Source: Alisma plantago-aquatica (taxonomy: Eukaryota; Streptophyta; Magnoliopsida; Alismatales; Alismataceae). Taken from it: a stretch of DNA of 64,000 bases. A model generated the notes under the pieces. That model ran no database searches, was not told the DNA's origin, and saw only the letters and a list, made by a program, of their open reading frames with translations. The position numbers were made by a program, and so were the translations under genes. Shown here one piece after another: positions 50,112 through 60,462 of this stretch (position 1 is its first letter; each line of letters starts with the position of its first letter). The DNA lies in assembly GCA_963693085.1 (NCBI GenBank), contig OY856411.1, forward strand, positions 111,897,267 to 111,961,266, read 5' to 3'.

Positions 50112-51034
50112 TAGGGGTGTCAAAAAATTGGGTTTGGGTCGGTTCCAAGTCAAAAAATCATGTCCGGATTATTTGACTATCAAATCCAAATCCGAACCTG
50201 GATCTGGGTTTTACTCATATATCTCAACCAGGAACCAACCCGAATCTAAAAATCTAAACCCGAAACCAAATCCGAACCTGAATTTAGAGATGATCTTTTT
50301 TATATTTTCACATAGAATTACCTACACAAATTAAATAATTTTATTATTTAAAAAAACTACGAAAGACTTCAATGATCATACAATATCAAATAATTGAATA
50401 TTATTTTTCCTTTGCTTTTATTAGAGAAAATGATATCAATAGTAAAACATTAATATCACCTTAACACAAGAAAATTCAACATAAGTGTAACATCACATAT
50501 ATGATAATAAAATAAACATATATCACATCAAAATTATTGCAACATCACCTATAGCATACCAAAACAACACATATTTATATCAAAATATAGTTCATCAAGC
50601 CAATCTAGATGACTATACCATATATACTAAAACAACTACCATGTCATAACAACATTTATATAATTAAAACCATCATTGGTGTTTGCTAACACATAAGAAA
50701 ATTCTAACACAACAAGAATATCGCAATATTATTAAAAACAACACATACATCACATCAAAGAACTAATGTATGATGTAATATCACATATATTATACTAAAA
50801 TAACATATGTATCACTTTAAAATATAGCATACATCTCATAAATATAGGTATATAAGTAGGTATTTAGAACCCGGTTTTGTCCGATTTCTAAACCCGAAAC
50901 CAACACGATTTAGATTCGGACACAATCTAGAACCCGAAACCAATCCAAAACTTGACAATTGAAACCCGAAACCAGTTTTTTTCCGTATCGGACACAATCA
51001 AGTTCACGGGTTCGAACAAATTTTGACAACTATA
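50112..51034. mobile_element. hAT-like non-autonomous DNA element
   Basis: The ends are imperfect inverted repeats: TAGGGGTGTCAAAA on the left and, reversed, TATAGTTGTCAAAA on the right. They are flanked by GTCTTTGA (50104-50111) and ATCTTTGT (51035-51042), a 6-of-8 match to an 8-bp duplication as hAT elements make. Subterminal AACCCGAAACC repeats in opposite arrangement near both ends are common in such elements. The AT-rich middle encodes no transposase. Confidence 0.7.
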
Positions 51035-51042
51035 ATCTTTGT

Positions 51043-52231
51043 AACCAAATAATAAAGAAACTTACATGTGCTAGATTGTCTCGTTGCTTTGATTCTGTTG
51101 CCTATGGACAACACTATGGGAAAATGCCTCGATAGCTTTTGTCGTGTGGGGCATTTTTTTAGTTATTTAATTGACATGCCGCAATTGAATTCAATTGATG
51201 CCTCCGCTCTTATTTGTTTGCCTTGACTTTTTGTATTGATCATCTTGCATTATGTAGCAAGGCTCGACAATGGTATAATTGCATGCGCTCGGCAGTTTTG
51301 CTTTTCTAAGTATTCTAATCGTCATTGCCTCCGACGGATAAAGGAAAGAAACCATTGTTACCTGATTTGGAAAATAATAATGTGACATTTCCATGTAGAT
51401 TAAGGGACACGTATTGTATGTTAAGGAAACTATTTAATAGTTGCCTTGACACCCGGTCAAAACAATGACTTGATGGCATATAAAAAAATTTCTTTTTTTG
51501 ATAAACAAAGGGACCTGTTGGTGTGTGATCCGACCAGTTGCTTGTTGGTGTCTTATGTTGTAGAAGAGACAGAGAACAAGAACAATTGGAGGATCTCTCT
51601 TCATTGATAAGAGAGTGTTAATGACTTTGCCTTGTAGTAAAGTGGTGGATGGAAGTTGATGACAAATTGAGTGCACTAACAGAGAAACTATCTTAGTTGA
51701 TAAGAGAGGGTCAGTGACTCTAACTTGAAGTGAAGTAGAGATTGACAGGTGGTGGCACATCAGGTGCACCGACATAGCAACTCTCTTGGTTGATAAGAGA
51801 GGGCCAGCGACTTTGACTTTAAGTAAAGCAGTGATTCACGGATACAAAGACATTGTTGCCATCTCAGCAATGGGTCTGACCTAGTCAGCAATCATTGTGG
51901 CATCAAGCGGGTCCCCAACAGTGACGATGATGTCATGAAAAGATCAAGTTAAGTGCGAGGCTTTGTACATATTGTGTGTGATTATCTTCTTCCTCATCTT
52001 TGTTCTCCTATAGTAGGGGCTCCCCGGATTTAGGGGTATTAAATTCGGTGATGTGAGTTGTAATATTGATTATATAGTGCTTATTAGAAAATATTGTCCC
52101 ATCATTTTTCTCTTGTTGTCTTGGAGAGAGTTTCTACGTTAAATCTGATGTTTCTTCTTTGGGTTTACATGTTTGTCTGTAATGCTTCTGAAACAAGTTC
52201 TCGGCACATCCAAAACTGTATTGGTACAACA
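51043..52231 (+). other. Possible decayed copia LTR with internal repeats
   Basis: No gene is seen. A TATA-like CATATAAAA is near 51477. The later GGGCTCCCCGGATTTAGGGG (about 52017) and TCTCTTGTTGTCTTGGAGAG text resembles U5 of plant copia LTRs, ending near TTGGTACAACA at 52231. No second LTR, PBS or convincing duplication was found. Confidence 0.35.
51602..51880. repeat. Three degenerate copies of a 93-94 bp tandem repeat
   Basis: The phrase TTGATAAGAGAGGG with following text (about GTGACTYTRACTT...AAGTRAAG) recurs at 51602, 51696 and 51789. The copies differ at many sites, so this is an old minisatellite. Confidence 0.75.
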
Positions 52232-53220
52232 TTCCTAATACATATTACTCTCGTCACCCATCCAGAATAAAGTGATCATCTTTTACTCATCTAGTATATT
52301 ATTGTAGCGAAAAAAACAATATTAGAATAGATACAAAAGATCCAAGACAAATTAAGGTTTTAGAAGAAGCTCACATGACTATTCAAGACTTGTTTGAAGA
52401 AGTGGCATGATAAAACATTTGTGTGAAAATAAGACACCATCTCATTTCATGCCTTTCTAGGAGATGTAGTGTCACCACATGAGGGAGACCATAACCATTT
52501 GAAGATGGTAATGCTAGGACAATTTGGAACTCATCACTAGACAAGTATGCATATTGTATTTTATTACATTAATATTGAATTTGCATGTATTTTATGACAG
52601 GTCAATCATGTACTCTATAATGACGCATCCAGGAGTGTCAATGTATATAAACTTTACCCATCATGTAGCCAATGAGATATATGATCAAATGTAACATACT
52701 CATATCCGAGTATATACATTAACTTTTTGATTCTTTAAGTCCACCCATAACTAAGGGAGTATTAAATATTTATCCCTTAAATTAGATTATGAAGAGTAAG
52801 TAGATTCAAGAAAATATATTGTTTTGAATAAATCACCTTTTATAAAAGGTTAATAAAAATTTATCTGATTAAGTCTTTAATTGTGGGTAATAATACTAAC
52901 TCATATAGTCGATTAGATTTTACCCAAGGTTGGCACACTTAGAGTCATTTTAAGTCTAATTTGTGAAACTAAATAAATAATATAAATAATATATCTAATT
53001 AATTTAAGAAATGTATTAATTAAATGATAAACTTAGAAGTAATGAAGTAAAATAGCAAAGGTATTTCAATAGTGAAACCAAGACTAAAATTGGAATCCCC
53101 ACATCCTATTTAGACAACATGTCAATTTTTAGATTAATATGAATCAATTTGACCCTTCATTTAATTGTTTCAATAAAATAACTTAAATACACATTATTAC
53201 AGTGCATTTACTTGCCATTG
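52232..53220. other. AT-rich DNA with nothing recognisable
   Basis: There is no open frame of useful length, no RNA gene and no clear repeat end. It is probably old, decayed intergenic sequence. Confidence 0.5.
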
Positions 53221-53715
53221 TCCGTTCCCTTCCTCCTTTCCTTTTCATGTAACACCTTCCCTTGCTGAGGCCTTCACCCTTTCACATAGGGCAGACAAAG
53301 CAACTGAAACAACCATTATTTGCACTCTGCCTCCCTAACGTTTTGCTTCCTTTCCTCCTCCTCTTCCCTTTTGCCCCACTTCTCTATTTTTATCATCCTT
53401 TTCTCCACATTTCCAGAAACCCTATTCGCCTAGACTACCCTCTCCCTATGTTCAGTAGTGGCGAGCAACACCAGGCAGAGTTGAGGATCCTCAAGCAGTG
53501 TCACCTCCTCCTCTTCTCCTTTCCAGTTTCTTCTCCTCCCTTCCTTGTCTCAGTCATACCCAACAATCCTCACACCACCCTTATCCATCATCTCCCTATG
53601 ACCTCCTTTACCTAAAGAGACTGTAGCTTATACCTTCTCTCACCTTGCGCCCAATCGCCTGACAGATGAGATTTGCCGCCACCAAGTGTGATGGCTGGTG
53701 GGAGGCTCGCACGAC
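53221..53715 (+). other. Pyrimidine-rich stretch with an unsupported 117-codon frame
   Basis: C and T dominate from 53221 to about 53620. The frame 53262-53615 is Leu/Pro/Phe-rich as that composition forces, with no domain. It may be leader-like or degenerate transposon DNA. I do not call a gene. Confidence 0.4.
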
Positions 53716-53803
53716 GGGCTATTAGCTCAGCGGTAGAGCGCGCCCCTGATAATTGCATCGTTGTGCCTGGGCTGTGAGGGCTCTCAGCCACATGGATAGT
53801 TCA
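53716..53803 (+). pseudogene. trnI-GAU: Chloroplast-derived insert: trnI-GAU 5' exon and intron start
   Basis: GGGCTATTAGCTCAGCGGTA and the rest of 53716-53752 match the 37-nt 5' exon of chloroplast tRNA-Ile(GAU), with the GAT anticodon inside CTGATAA. The first ~50 nt of its group II intron follow (CATCGTTGTGCCTGGGCTGT, then CTCAGCCACATGGATAGTTCA). The remaining intron and 3' exon are absent, so no tRNA is made. A CATCG where the plastid intron has CGTCG (from memory) fits CpG decay in the nucleus. Confidence 0.88.
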
Positions 53804-53804
53804 T

Positions 53805-53975
53805 TTAGGGCTCAAGCATGCCCAAAGGTCATTAAGACCATCATACTATCACAGGATATAAATCCTTTTCACAATATCACAGGGTATGAACCCTTATCAA
53901 CATAAGAAGATTACACCTCATTCAGGGCTCAACCATGCCCAAAGGTCATTAAGACCATCATATTATTCCCTTTAA
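53805..53975. repeat. Direct repeat of about 40 bp
   Basis: AGGGCTCAAGCATGCCCAAA with following GGTCATTAAGACCATCAT (from 53807) recurs with one change from 53933, about 126 bp apart. GGTCATTAAGACC is itself a dyad (GGTC...GACC). It lies at the edge of fragment F and may belong to it. Confidence 0.7.
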
Positions 53976-54200
53976 GATCATCATTATCTTTGCATGCCTT
54001 ATAACAAGGCTCAACAACATCACTTACATGTAATAAACTGGATCAACACAATATGGCATTAATGAGCTAGGAACAACATCTTTAGTTGCTCCATTTGTCC
54101 TTGGTAAATTTGTTGCTGGCTTGCTAGCTCCTTAACTGATAAAGCAAGCTGCACAAGATCCACCATTTGTGCGAGTGATCTTTTGCTTTGAGCATCTTCT

Positions 54201-54608
54201 TTAACAAGTATTTTTCTCAATGACTTCCAGTCTAACACTCTCGTCAGGTGAAGGCAGGATTTCATAGTGTTTCTCATCAGTGTAACTCTCACAATATTGT
54301 TGATTGTAGTCTGCCACATAAGGGAACCAATCTTCATAACATGGCAGATCGTAGAAGTCTCCTGAATAATGTTGATTGAGGCTTCCTTCATTATATGATT
54401 GGCTTGTGTAGCAAGGTTCCTCATTGTGGCCTCCCAAGTATTGTGGATTAAAGTTGTCATTGTATCCACATTGGTAGCTCATGGCACAATGATGGGCATG
54501 AATCCTCTGCATTAGCGCTATAAGTTTTGGGGAGGTGTTGGGGCAGTTTATAGATGTATGGCCATAATAGCCACAAATCTGGCATCGTATGCACTGCATG
54601 TTGATCAC
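54201..54608 (-). CDS. Element F small ORF with N-terminal zinc knuckle, unknown function
   Basis: It encodes 135 residues. A retroviral-type CX2CX4HX4C knuckle is at C9, C12, H17 and C22 (CQICGYYGHTSINC). The rest is rich in Tyr, Asn, Asp and Glu (NDNFNPQY, CYEDWFPYVADYNQQYC, LPSPDESVRLEVIE). The start is the first Met, about 170 bp after the PBS, a position and design shared with the ORF of element B: knuckle first, acidic and aromatic tail after. It could be a remnant of the C-terminal part of an Athila gag, or a dedicated protein of non-autonomous elements. An overlapping frame at 54059-54469 is probably its continuation after a shift. I see no protease or polymerase. Confidence 0.5.
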   Translation of the reverse strand: MINMQCIRCQICGYYGHTSINCPNTSPKLIALMQRIHAHHCAMSYQCGYNDNFNPQYLGGHNEEPCYTSQSYNEGSLNQHYSGDFYDLPCYEDWFPYVADYNQQYCESYTDEKHYEILPSPDESVRLEVIEKNTC

Positions 54609-54777
54609 TCCATTTTTTATGATGTTTGAAAAAAATTAAGGAGATTGTTTATCGGGCTGGCAGATAATATGGTTCAAGAGGATATTCAATAAAATCTTGT
54701 TCATGAATATTTTCAAAAGAAAAAAACAAAAATCCTAACTAATACTAATTAAATTAAATTAGTCAACAATTATGATA

Positions 54778-54795
54778 TCCCCCGCAATGGTGTAA
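54778..54795 (-). promoter_or_regulatory. Element F degenerate tRNA-Asp primer-binding site
   Basis: The plus strand reads TCCCCCGCAATGGTGTAA, matching 13 of 18 bases of the complement of the Asp PBS. Three of the five differences are C-to-T. It lies five bases from the LTR edge at 54801. Confidence 0.65.
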
Positions 54796-54936
54796 AAATT
54801 TGATGTGGATATTATCACACTACAAATTCACTAGGAATGAAATTCCTAGAGTTCACCAAAATAGACATCTAATAATTACCACCAGTAAGAAGATGAGTCT
54901 TATTGCAGTATAGTTAAGGATTGAATCCAAAGGACT

Positions 54937-56544
54937 GTTGGATCTTAGATGGGTGATTAGATGCTCTAGAGGGGGGTGAATAGAGCTGAATGCACTTAAA
55001 CAAAATTCATTAGACCTTCAAGATATATCACAAGATAAAGTTGCTAAATAGGTAATTTGAGTGCAACTAAAACATGCATAGCAAGGATCAGAGAGATTGA
55101 GAAAATACAGTAGGACAAGCTATTTAGAGTGGTTCCTCACTTCAAACTAGAAGTGAGTCAGTCCACTTACCTAGAGAGGTCAGCCTCTAGGATTTCCTAA
55201 CCATTACATTCTTCATTATATTCATTATAAGAGATACAATGCATGTCCACCAAAGGACTTACCTATCCAATACAAAGAGTCTTCAACCTTACCAAGGACT
55301 TACCCACTTTGTAAGGAGTCTTCTGCCTTCTTCCAAGGACTTACCTACTCTTGCACAAGTCTTCAGCCTTGCATGGATTACCCACTCTTCTTGGATCTTC
55401 ATCCTTTGACTTCACCTTCACTCGGAGAAGCTTCCACCAAGGACTTGCCCACTTGAGCAAGGAGTCTTCTGCCTTCACCAAGGGCTTACCCACTCTTACT
55501 CCAAGTCTTCAACCTTGAACTTCACCAAGGGACTCCTTTCCTTGTTCTTCTTCACCTCTCTTAGCCAAGAGAGATAGCCTTCATCTTCATGGTTGAAATG
55601 AGAGATAGGGAGGTGGTGTAAGTGAGAGCCTCACAAGATATACATGTAGGACTAGCTCTCTTATAGATTTCCTACTCACTCTAACGAATGTAGAAAGTGA
55701 TTAAGCTTAGAGAGAGAAAGGAGGTTGTAGGAAGCACTCAACTATAGAATAGGAACCTCACATAGAGTTTTACATTGAATGCTCCACCTTGGAATGAAGC
55801 CCAAGGGGTCCTATTTATAGTTGGGGATGCCTCTTAGCCTTTGGGAACACTTGAGAATGAAAACTAGCTGTTTTATGGCTTGCAAAGGATATATTTTCAC
55901 TTGTTGCAACTCCAAAATGGCTAGAAGCACTTTTCTGTACTTTTGCGTACAGTGCAATCGGTCGAGTTTCTATAAGGGTAACTCGACTAATAGAGTAAAA
56001 GACAAAGTCGATATTCAGACCATCGGTCGAGTTTGTCCAGGGGAAACTCGACCAACCAGTGAAAATTTAATTGGTCAGGTACTCCATCAGTCAAGTTCTT
56101 TGAAGTGTAAACTTGACCGATCAAAAGTCATTTTCAAGATCCAATCAGGATCGGTCGAGTTTGTAACTCACAGAACTCGACCGATGAACAACCTGATGTA
56201 AATTTTGAAAAATGGCTTTTGAGTGCTTAAACATTCGATCTAAGTGCTCTTGATTTTTTCTAAGCTTATTTACAAGTCATGCAATCATTACAAGTGATTT
56301 ACAACATGATTCTAATGGATTTACATCATATTACAAAAATGTGCACTTGTATTGACTTTGACTTGTCTTTTCTCCAATTTGATATGCGCAAGTTAAGGCA
56401 TTTGGAGTGTGTCTATACCTAATTTTAAAACACTCAAATAGAATCATTAGACACCAATATGTGGAATGGTTAGTCATCATCAAAACACGGGTTTAGTCAA
56501 TTTAGACATGAGTCAACATTGACGTAATTGACTTTGAGTCAACA
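54937..56544 (-). repeat. Element C2 first LTR
   Basis: It starts TGTTGGATCTTAGATGG and ends TTGAGTCAACA on the plus strand (minus sense TGTTGACTC...GATCCAACA). The minus-strand TATA box CTATAAATAG is at 55811-55820. Upstream of it in U3, 55957-56187, are four 64-65 bp units, each an inverted repeat of the type ATCGGTCGAGTT - spacer - AACTCGACCGAT (CGG starting at 55959, 56024, CAG at 56088, CGG at 56152). Tandem AAGGACTTACCCACTnnnGCAAGGAGTCTTC-like phrases fill 55250-55530. Confidence 0.9.
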
Positions 56545-58470
56545 TTCTCCCCCTTTTTGAAGATGACAAACCATTCCATAAATGTATTAAAAGCTTTTAA
56601 GTAAAATCATACCTTCGGAGAAACCTAGGGGTTTCAATAGGATTGAGCTCATATGCTCCCCCTCAATTGATGCTAGTGGAGTTCTCATACTCCCCCTCAA
56701 TTGATGGTATTTCTCCTGCATGGTTAGCTTTCATAACATTTATAGAAACTATGTCTTCTACTCATATATGTTCTACAAATATATGTCTTCTCCCATTTAC
56801 CTTCTCCCGTTTATATGGACATGCTTCTCCTCTTCATGTAAGACATGCCTTCATCCTCTTTTAGAAAAAAAAGACATACCTTTCTCCCCCTTTGTCATTT
56901 CAAAAAGTGGGGATATGAAGGGATAAGAAACATCACTTGTTAAAGAGAAAGGAGATAACAAAAGTTAAAAAAGGAGAGCAGAAGAGCACAGCGAGGGGCT
57001 TGTCCAAGCATAGAAAGAAAAGCAAGTTAAAGCATGCACTTGAACAACCCAAAATGCAAGATAAAGTGTTGCAGAAAAACAATAAAACACAATTTTGACC
57101 CTCAAGATGATAGAATTTGCCCAAAAAGTACCAGGGCTCATGGAAAAGACATGAGCCTTGCTCAGAAGGTCGTTTCTGCATAAAAAACACTTGTCTTGCA
57201 CCAAAAATTGAAACTGGAGCAAAATCTGCATAAAAACCAAAAAATACTCCAATTTCTACATATAATGTAGATATATGTACCCTGTATCACAATATTATGC
57301 AAACAACTCAAGATAGTAGATATGCAATTCAAGGAACAAGCTTGATCATGTATGAGACAAGATACAAGCATAGCATATAGCTAGTGAAATACCACTAGAT
57401 GAGCAAAGATACCAATTATAAATAAGGTTAGAACTACATGTATGTGAACTACTAGTAGATGTTATCACAAGTTAGGACTACTAGTAGGCTCTAGATCATA
57501 GCAAGAGATACCAAAAGGTACACAAGATAAAGCAAGCTATGAGTAGATATAGAGGTATATCCAAACAAAGAGATAAGCAATTTTAGAAGCATGAAAGGAT
57601 ATAACTCACATACAAGTATGCATCATTACCAAAAGATGATTACCACTAAGAACCTCAAGGTTCTATTAAAACAAAATATACACCTAGATAGATGTAGTAA
57701 GTTAGAGCACAACGGAAACAATTTAAGACATGACCAAGAGATCCAAAGAGATCATCATCAAAACCTGTAAAACAACTCAAATCCAGTAATTGCAAGATAT
57801 AGATATACCAAATTAGAGAAATTTGAAAGATAGAGTTGTAGGCAAGATAGATAATTTAGAACATGGCAATATGTATATATAAAGGTACCAAAGGAGTGCC
57901 AAAGAATAAGGCTATTGGTTGAGAAAATCTATTTGATAGGGAAATTCAAATTCAATAAGCCAAATGTATATTCTGTGCAAAGTGTTATCGGTCGAGTTCT
58001 GTGTATTGACAACTCGATCGATGACATTGGAGCCTATCGGTCGAGTTTCAAATAGGAAAAACTCGACCGACAGAGCTGCTGTCAAAAAGCACATATATTT
58101 CATAAAAATGTATTTAAAGGCATGCTAAAAATACAAACCATATCCAAACATGTCTAAGCAAGTTAGTAATGCACTATGAAAGCATTAGAAATAGTTTTTG
58201 AGCAAGAGTGTGAAGAGAATCCCAAAATACCACTTTTAACTCAAAAACCACATGCATAGTGCACACTAACTTGACAAAAGCAAGCTATAAATGGTTATAA
58301 GCAAGAAAACATTTACCTTTGTTCTTACCATTCCTTTTTCCATTTGTTGTCACCCTATACACATCTCACATTTATTCTTTCATGTGAATTGACAAGTCAA
58401 TTTGCAATTCAATAGCTCAAGTCAATCCATTTGCAAGTACCTACAAGAAGAAAGATGAAATGGTCCCCAA
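56545..58470 (-). other. Element C2 non-coding 3' interior with multiple purine tracts
   Basis: Directly after the LTR the plus strand reads TTCTCCCCCTTTTTGAAGAT, the complement of a copia polypurine tract. Three more CTCCCCCT tracts follow (about 56657, 56689, 56884). The rest is AT-rich without a credible gene. Two further GGTCGAGTT/AACTCGACC dyads sit at about 57988-58023 and 58036-58071. Polymerase genes would be expected here in a full SIRE-type element but are missing. Confidence 0.75.
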
Positions 58471-60412
58471 TCATGTTTTTGGGTCTGGAGGGGTTAGTTT
58501 AGCAACCCAAGTCCTATTTCTCTTGGGTTCTTTCCTTAAAGGACAACAAGTAGAATAATGACCAAAATCATTGCAATAGTTGCATGTGCCCATAGTCTTG
58601 GAACTAGAGGATTCTCCATGGAATATTGGAGGTCCTTTACCTTTGTTGTTCCTTTGACTACTATCATACCCTAAACCATGTCTACCAATTTGTTTAGTAG
58701 TATGGTGTAGGATGTCATTAAGATTCTTTTTACCAACTAAGAATCGTTTCAAAGAAGATCTCAAACCATCATTATCATGCATAAGAGAAGTAATAGTAGA
58801 AGAAAAATGATTGATATTATCTCTAGCATGCAAAAGATCATTTTCTAAGCAAAGAGCTTTAGTTAAATACGAATCACTATCAATATGAAGAGCATCAACA
58901 TCATTCTCTCTACTAGTAGAACTAGAATAAGATTCATGCACATTGATTTTAGCAAGCAAGGAGGCATTTTCTGTTTCAAGCAAGGCAATCTTAGAAAGAT
59001 AAACACCATTTTCAGATTATAATCCTTGCAAAACAAAATATTTGTCCTTGTTTTTAGATTTAAGAACATCAATATCATGCATGAGAGAATCAACAGTTAT
59101 AGCATGCTCTTCATTAAAACTAGGCATGAGAGGTTGAGCTTCTAGAAATCTAATCTTATCAAGCAAACTAGCATTTTCAAGTTTAAGAGAGTCTACTTGG
59201 CTAAGACAAGCATTTTTGTCATCAAGCAAGCAAGAATTAGCATGTTCAAGATCATCTAGTTCTACATGCAAATTATCAACAATGCTAGCAAGCTTTTGCT
59301 TTTTCCTTTTATAAGACTTAAGAGAGGCACAAGTATCATGAATAATAGCAATCAAGGATTATTTATCTAAAGAGTTTAGATTTACCTCACTTGATCCCTT
59401 ACTTGTTGATGCTATTAGAGCAAAATGGCATTCTCCTTCATCACTAGAGCTTGAGCTTGATCCTTCACTTAAATCTTCACTTGAGCTTGAGTTGGAGGAT
59501 TCACTTGAGCTTGAGTGTCATTTCTCCCTCTTCTTGTACTTCTCTTCTCTTCTCTTGTGAAGATGGGTCTTTTTGACTTGTGGCCAATCTTTCTTGTAGT
59601 TACCCTTCTTTCCACATGTGAAGCACCGGATGGAGGAGGACTTTCCTTTATAGAATCTACCCTTGGAGTGCATGGCATCTTCTTAAACATGAGAGGATGG
59701 AGAGACTTGTTCCATTATAGATTCAATTTGAGCCTTCATTTCAGCCTTCTTCATTCTCTTTAGCTCTTTCTTCTCTTGTCTTTCAACTTCTTCTCTTTTG
59801 TCAAGTGTGACTTCATGTGCTTGTAGATTTCTAATGAGTTCTTCAATAGGGACATCCTTAAGACACCTTGCTTCTTTAAAGGAAGTCACCTTGGGTTCCC
59901 AGCTCTTTGGGAGAGTTCTAAGGATCTTTGAGTTGATCCCTCCTCTACCCATAGGATGTCCTAGAACAGCAAGACCATTCACAATGGTGTTGAGCCTTGA
60001 GTACATGTTGGCTATCCTCTCCTCTTTTCCCGTCTTAAAGTTCTCAAGCAACCCTTTGAGCATATAGACTTTGCTTTCCTTCACTTGATCTGTCCCCTCA
60101 TAAGTGACGCATAGCTTTCTCCATACCTCATTGGCTGTTTCACATGAAGAAATCTAGTTGAACTCGGTGGGGGTCATAGAGGCATAGAAGATGTGCATGA
60201 CTCTAGCATTCAAGATTTCTTTCTTTAAAGGTAGCATCATCCCATTCTTAAATATTTGTCTTTGGTAGCTCGTATGGTCTGTTCACCATTTGCCACATCT
60301 CAAGACTTGATCCTTGGATGTAGAATTGAATCCTTCTTCTCCAATAGAGGAAATTGCTCCCATCAAAGATTGGTAGGCTGATCAAGTATCTCCCTCCTTG
60401 GTAGTCACCCAT
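58471..60412 (-). pseudogene. gag: Element C2 gag with two zinc knuckles and coiled-coil linker (broken)
   Basis: The start ATG is at 60412 (MGDYQGGRYL). Early motifs are IFDGSNFLYW and WQMVNRPYELP, followed by a TAA and a small frameshift near 60220-60250, then a TAG (about 60154) in EFN-stop-ISSCETA. The stretch 60084-59683 is open and holds the UBN2 copia gag core (MYSRLNTIVNGLAVLGHP, ILRTLPKSWEPKVTSFKEA, IEELIRNLQAHEVTLDKREE). A first knuckle near 59610 has lost two ligands (CFTCGKKGNYKKDW: His to Asn, last Cys to Trp). A Ser/Glu-rich and then coiled-coil region (59355-59017, 58983-58700) leads to an intact second knuckle, CNYCNDFGHYSTCC. Pol does not follow. Confidence 0.85.
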
Positions 60413-60448
60413 CTTCTCCTACTTGTTGAAGTATGCTTGGAGAAGCCC

Positions 60449-60460
60449 GCTCTGATACCA
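60449..60460 (-). promoter_or_regulatory. Element C2 primer-binding site (initiator tRNA-Met)
   Basis: TGGTATCAGAGC on the minus strand lies two bases from the LTR edge at 60463 and is an exact match. Confidence 0.94.
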
Positions 60461-60462
60461 AT

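Larger units (their letters stand above)
53976..54936 (-). mobile_element. Element F: fragment of an Athila/Tat-like LTR element
   Basis: On the minus strand an LTR end (complement of 54801-54936, ending CCACATCA) is followed by a degenerate tRNA-Asp PBS (54778-54795) and a small zinc-knuckle ORF. The LTR text (AATAATTACCACCAG, ATCGAATCCAAAGGA-like) is of the kind common in plant Athila/Tat elements. The LTR is cut at 54936 by C2, and the 3' part of F was not identified. Confidence 0.65.

Noticed and set aside
53262..53615. A 117-codon hydrophobic frame
   Set aside because: Its Leu/Phe/Pro content follows from a C/T-rich stretch. There is no domain, and no start or promoter evidence.
53716..53803. 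Functional tRNA-Ile gene
   Set aside because: Only the 5' exon and the start of the intron are present. The 3' exon with the T arm and acceptor strand is missing.
55957..56187. Regularly spaced palindromic repeats resembling a CRISPR array
   Set aside because: The repeats lie in the U3 of a plant LTR, recur in its partner LTR, are imperfect, and have no cas genes. The genome is eukaryotic.
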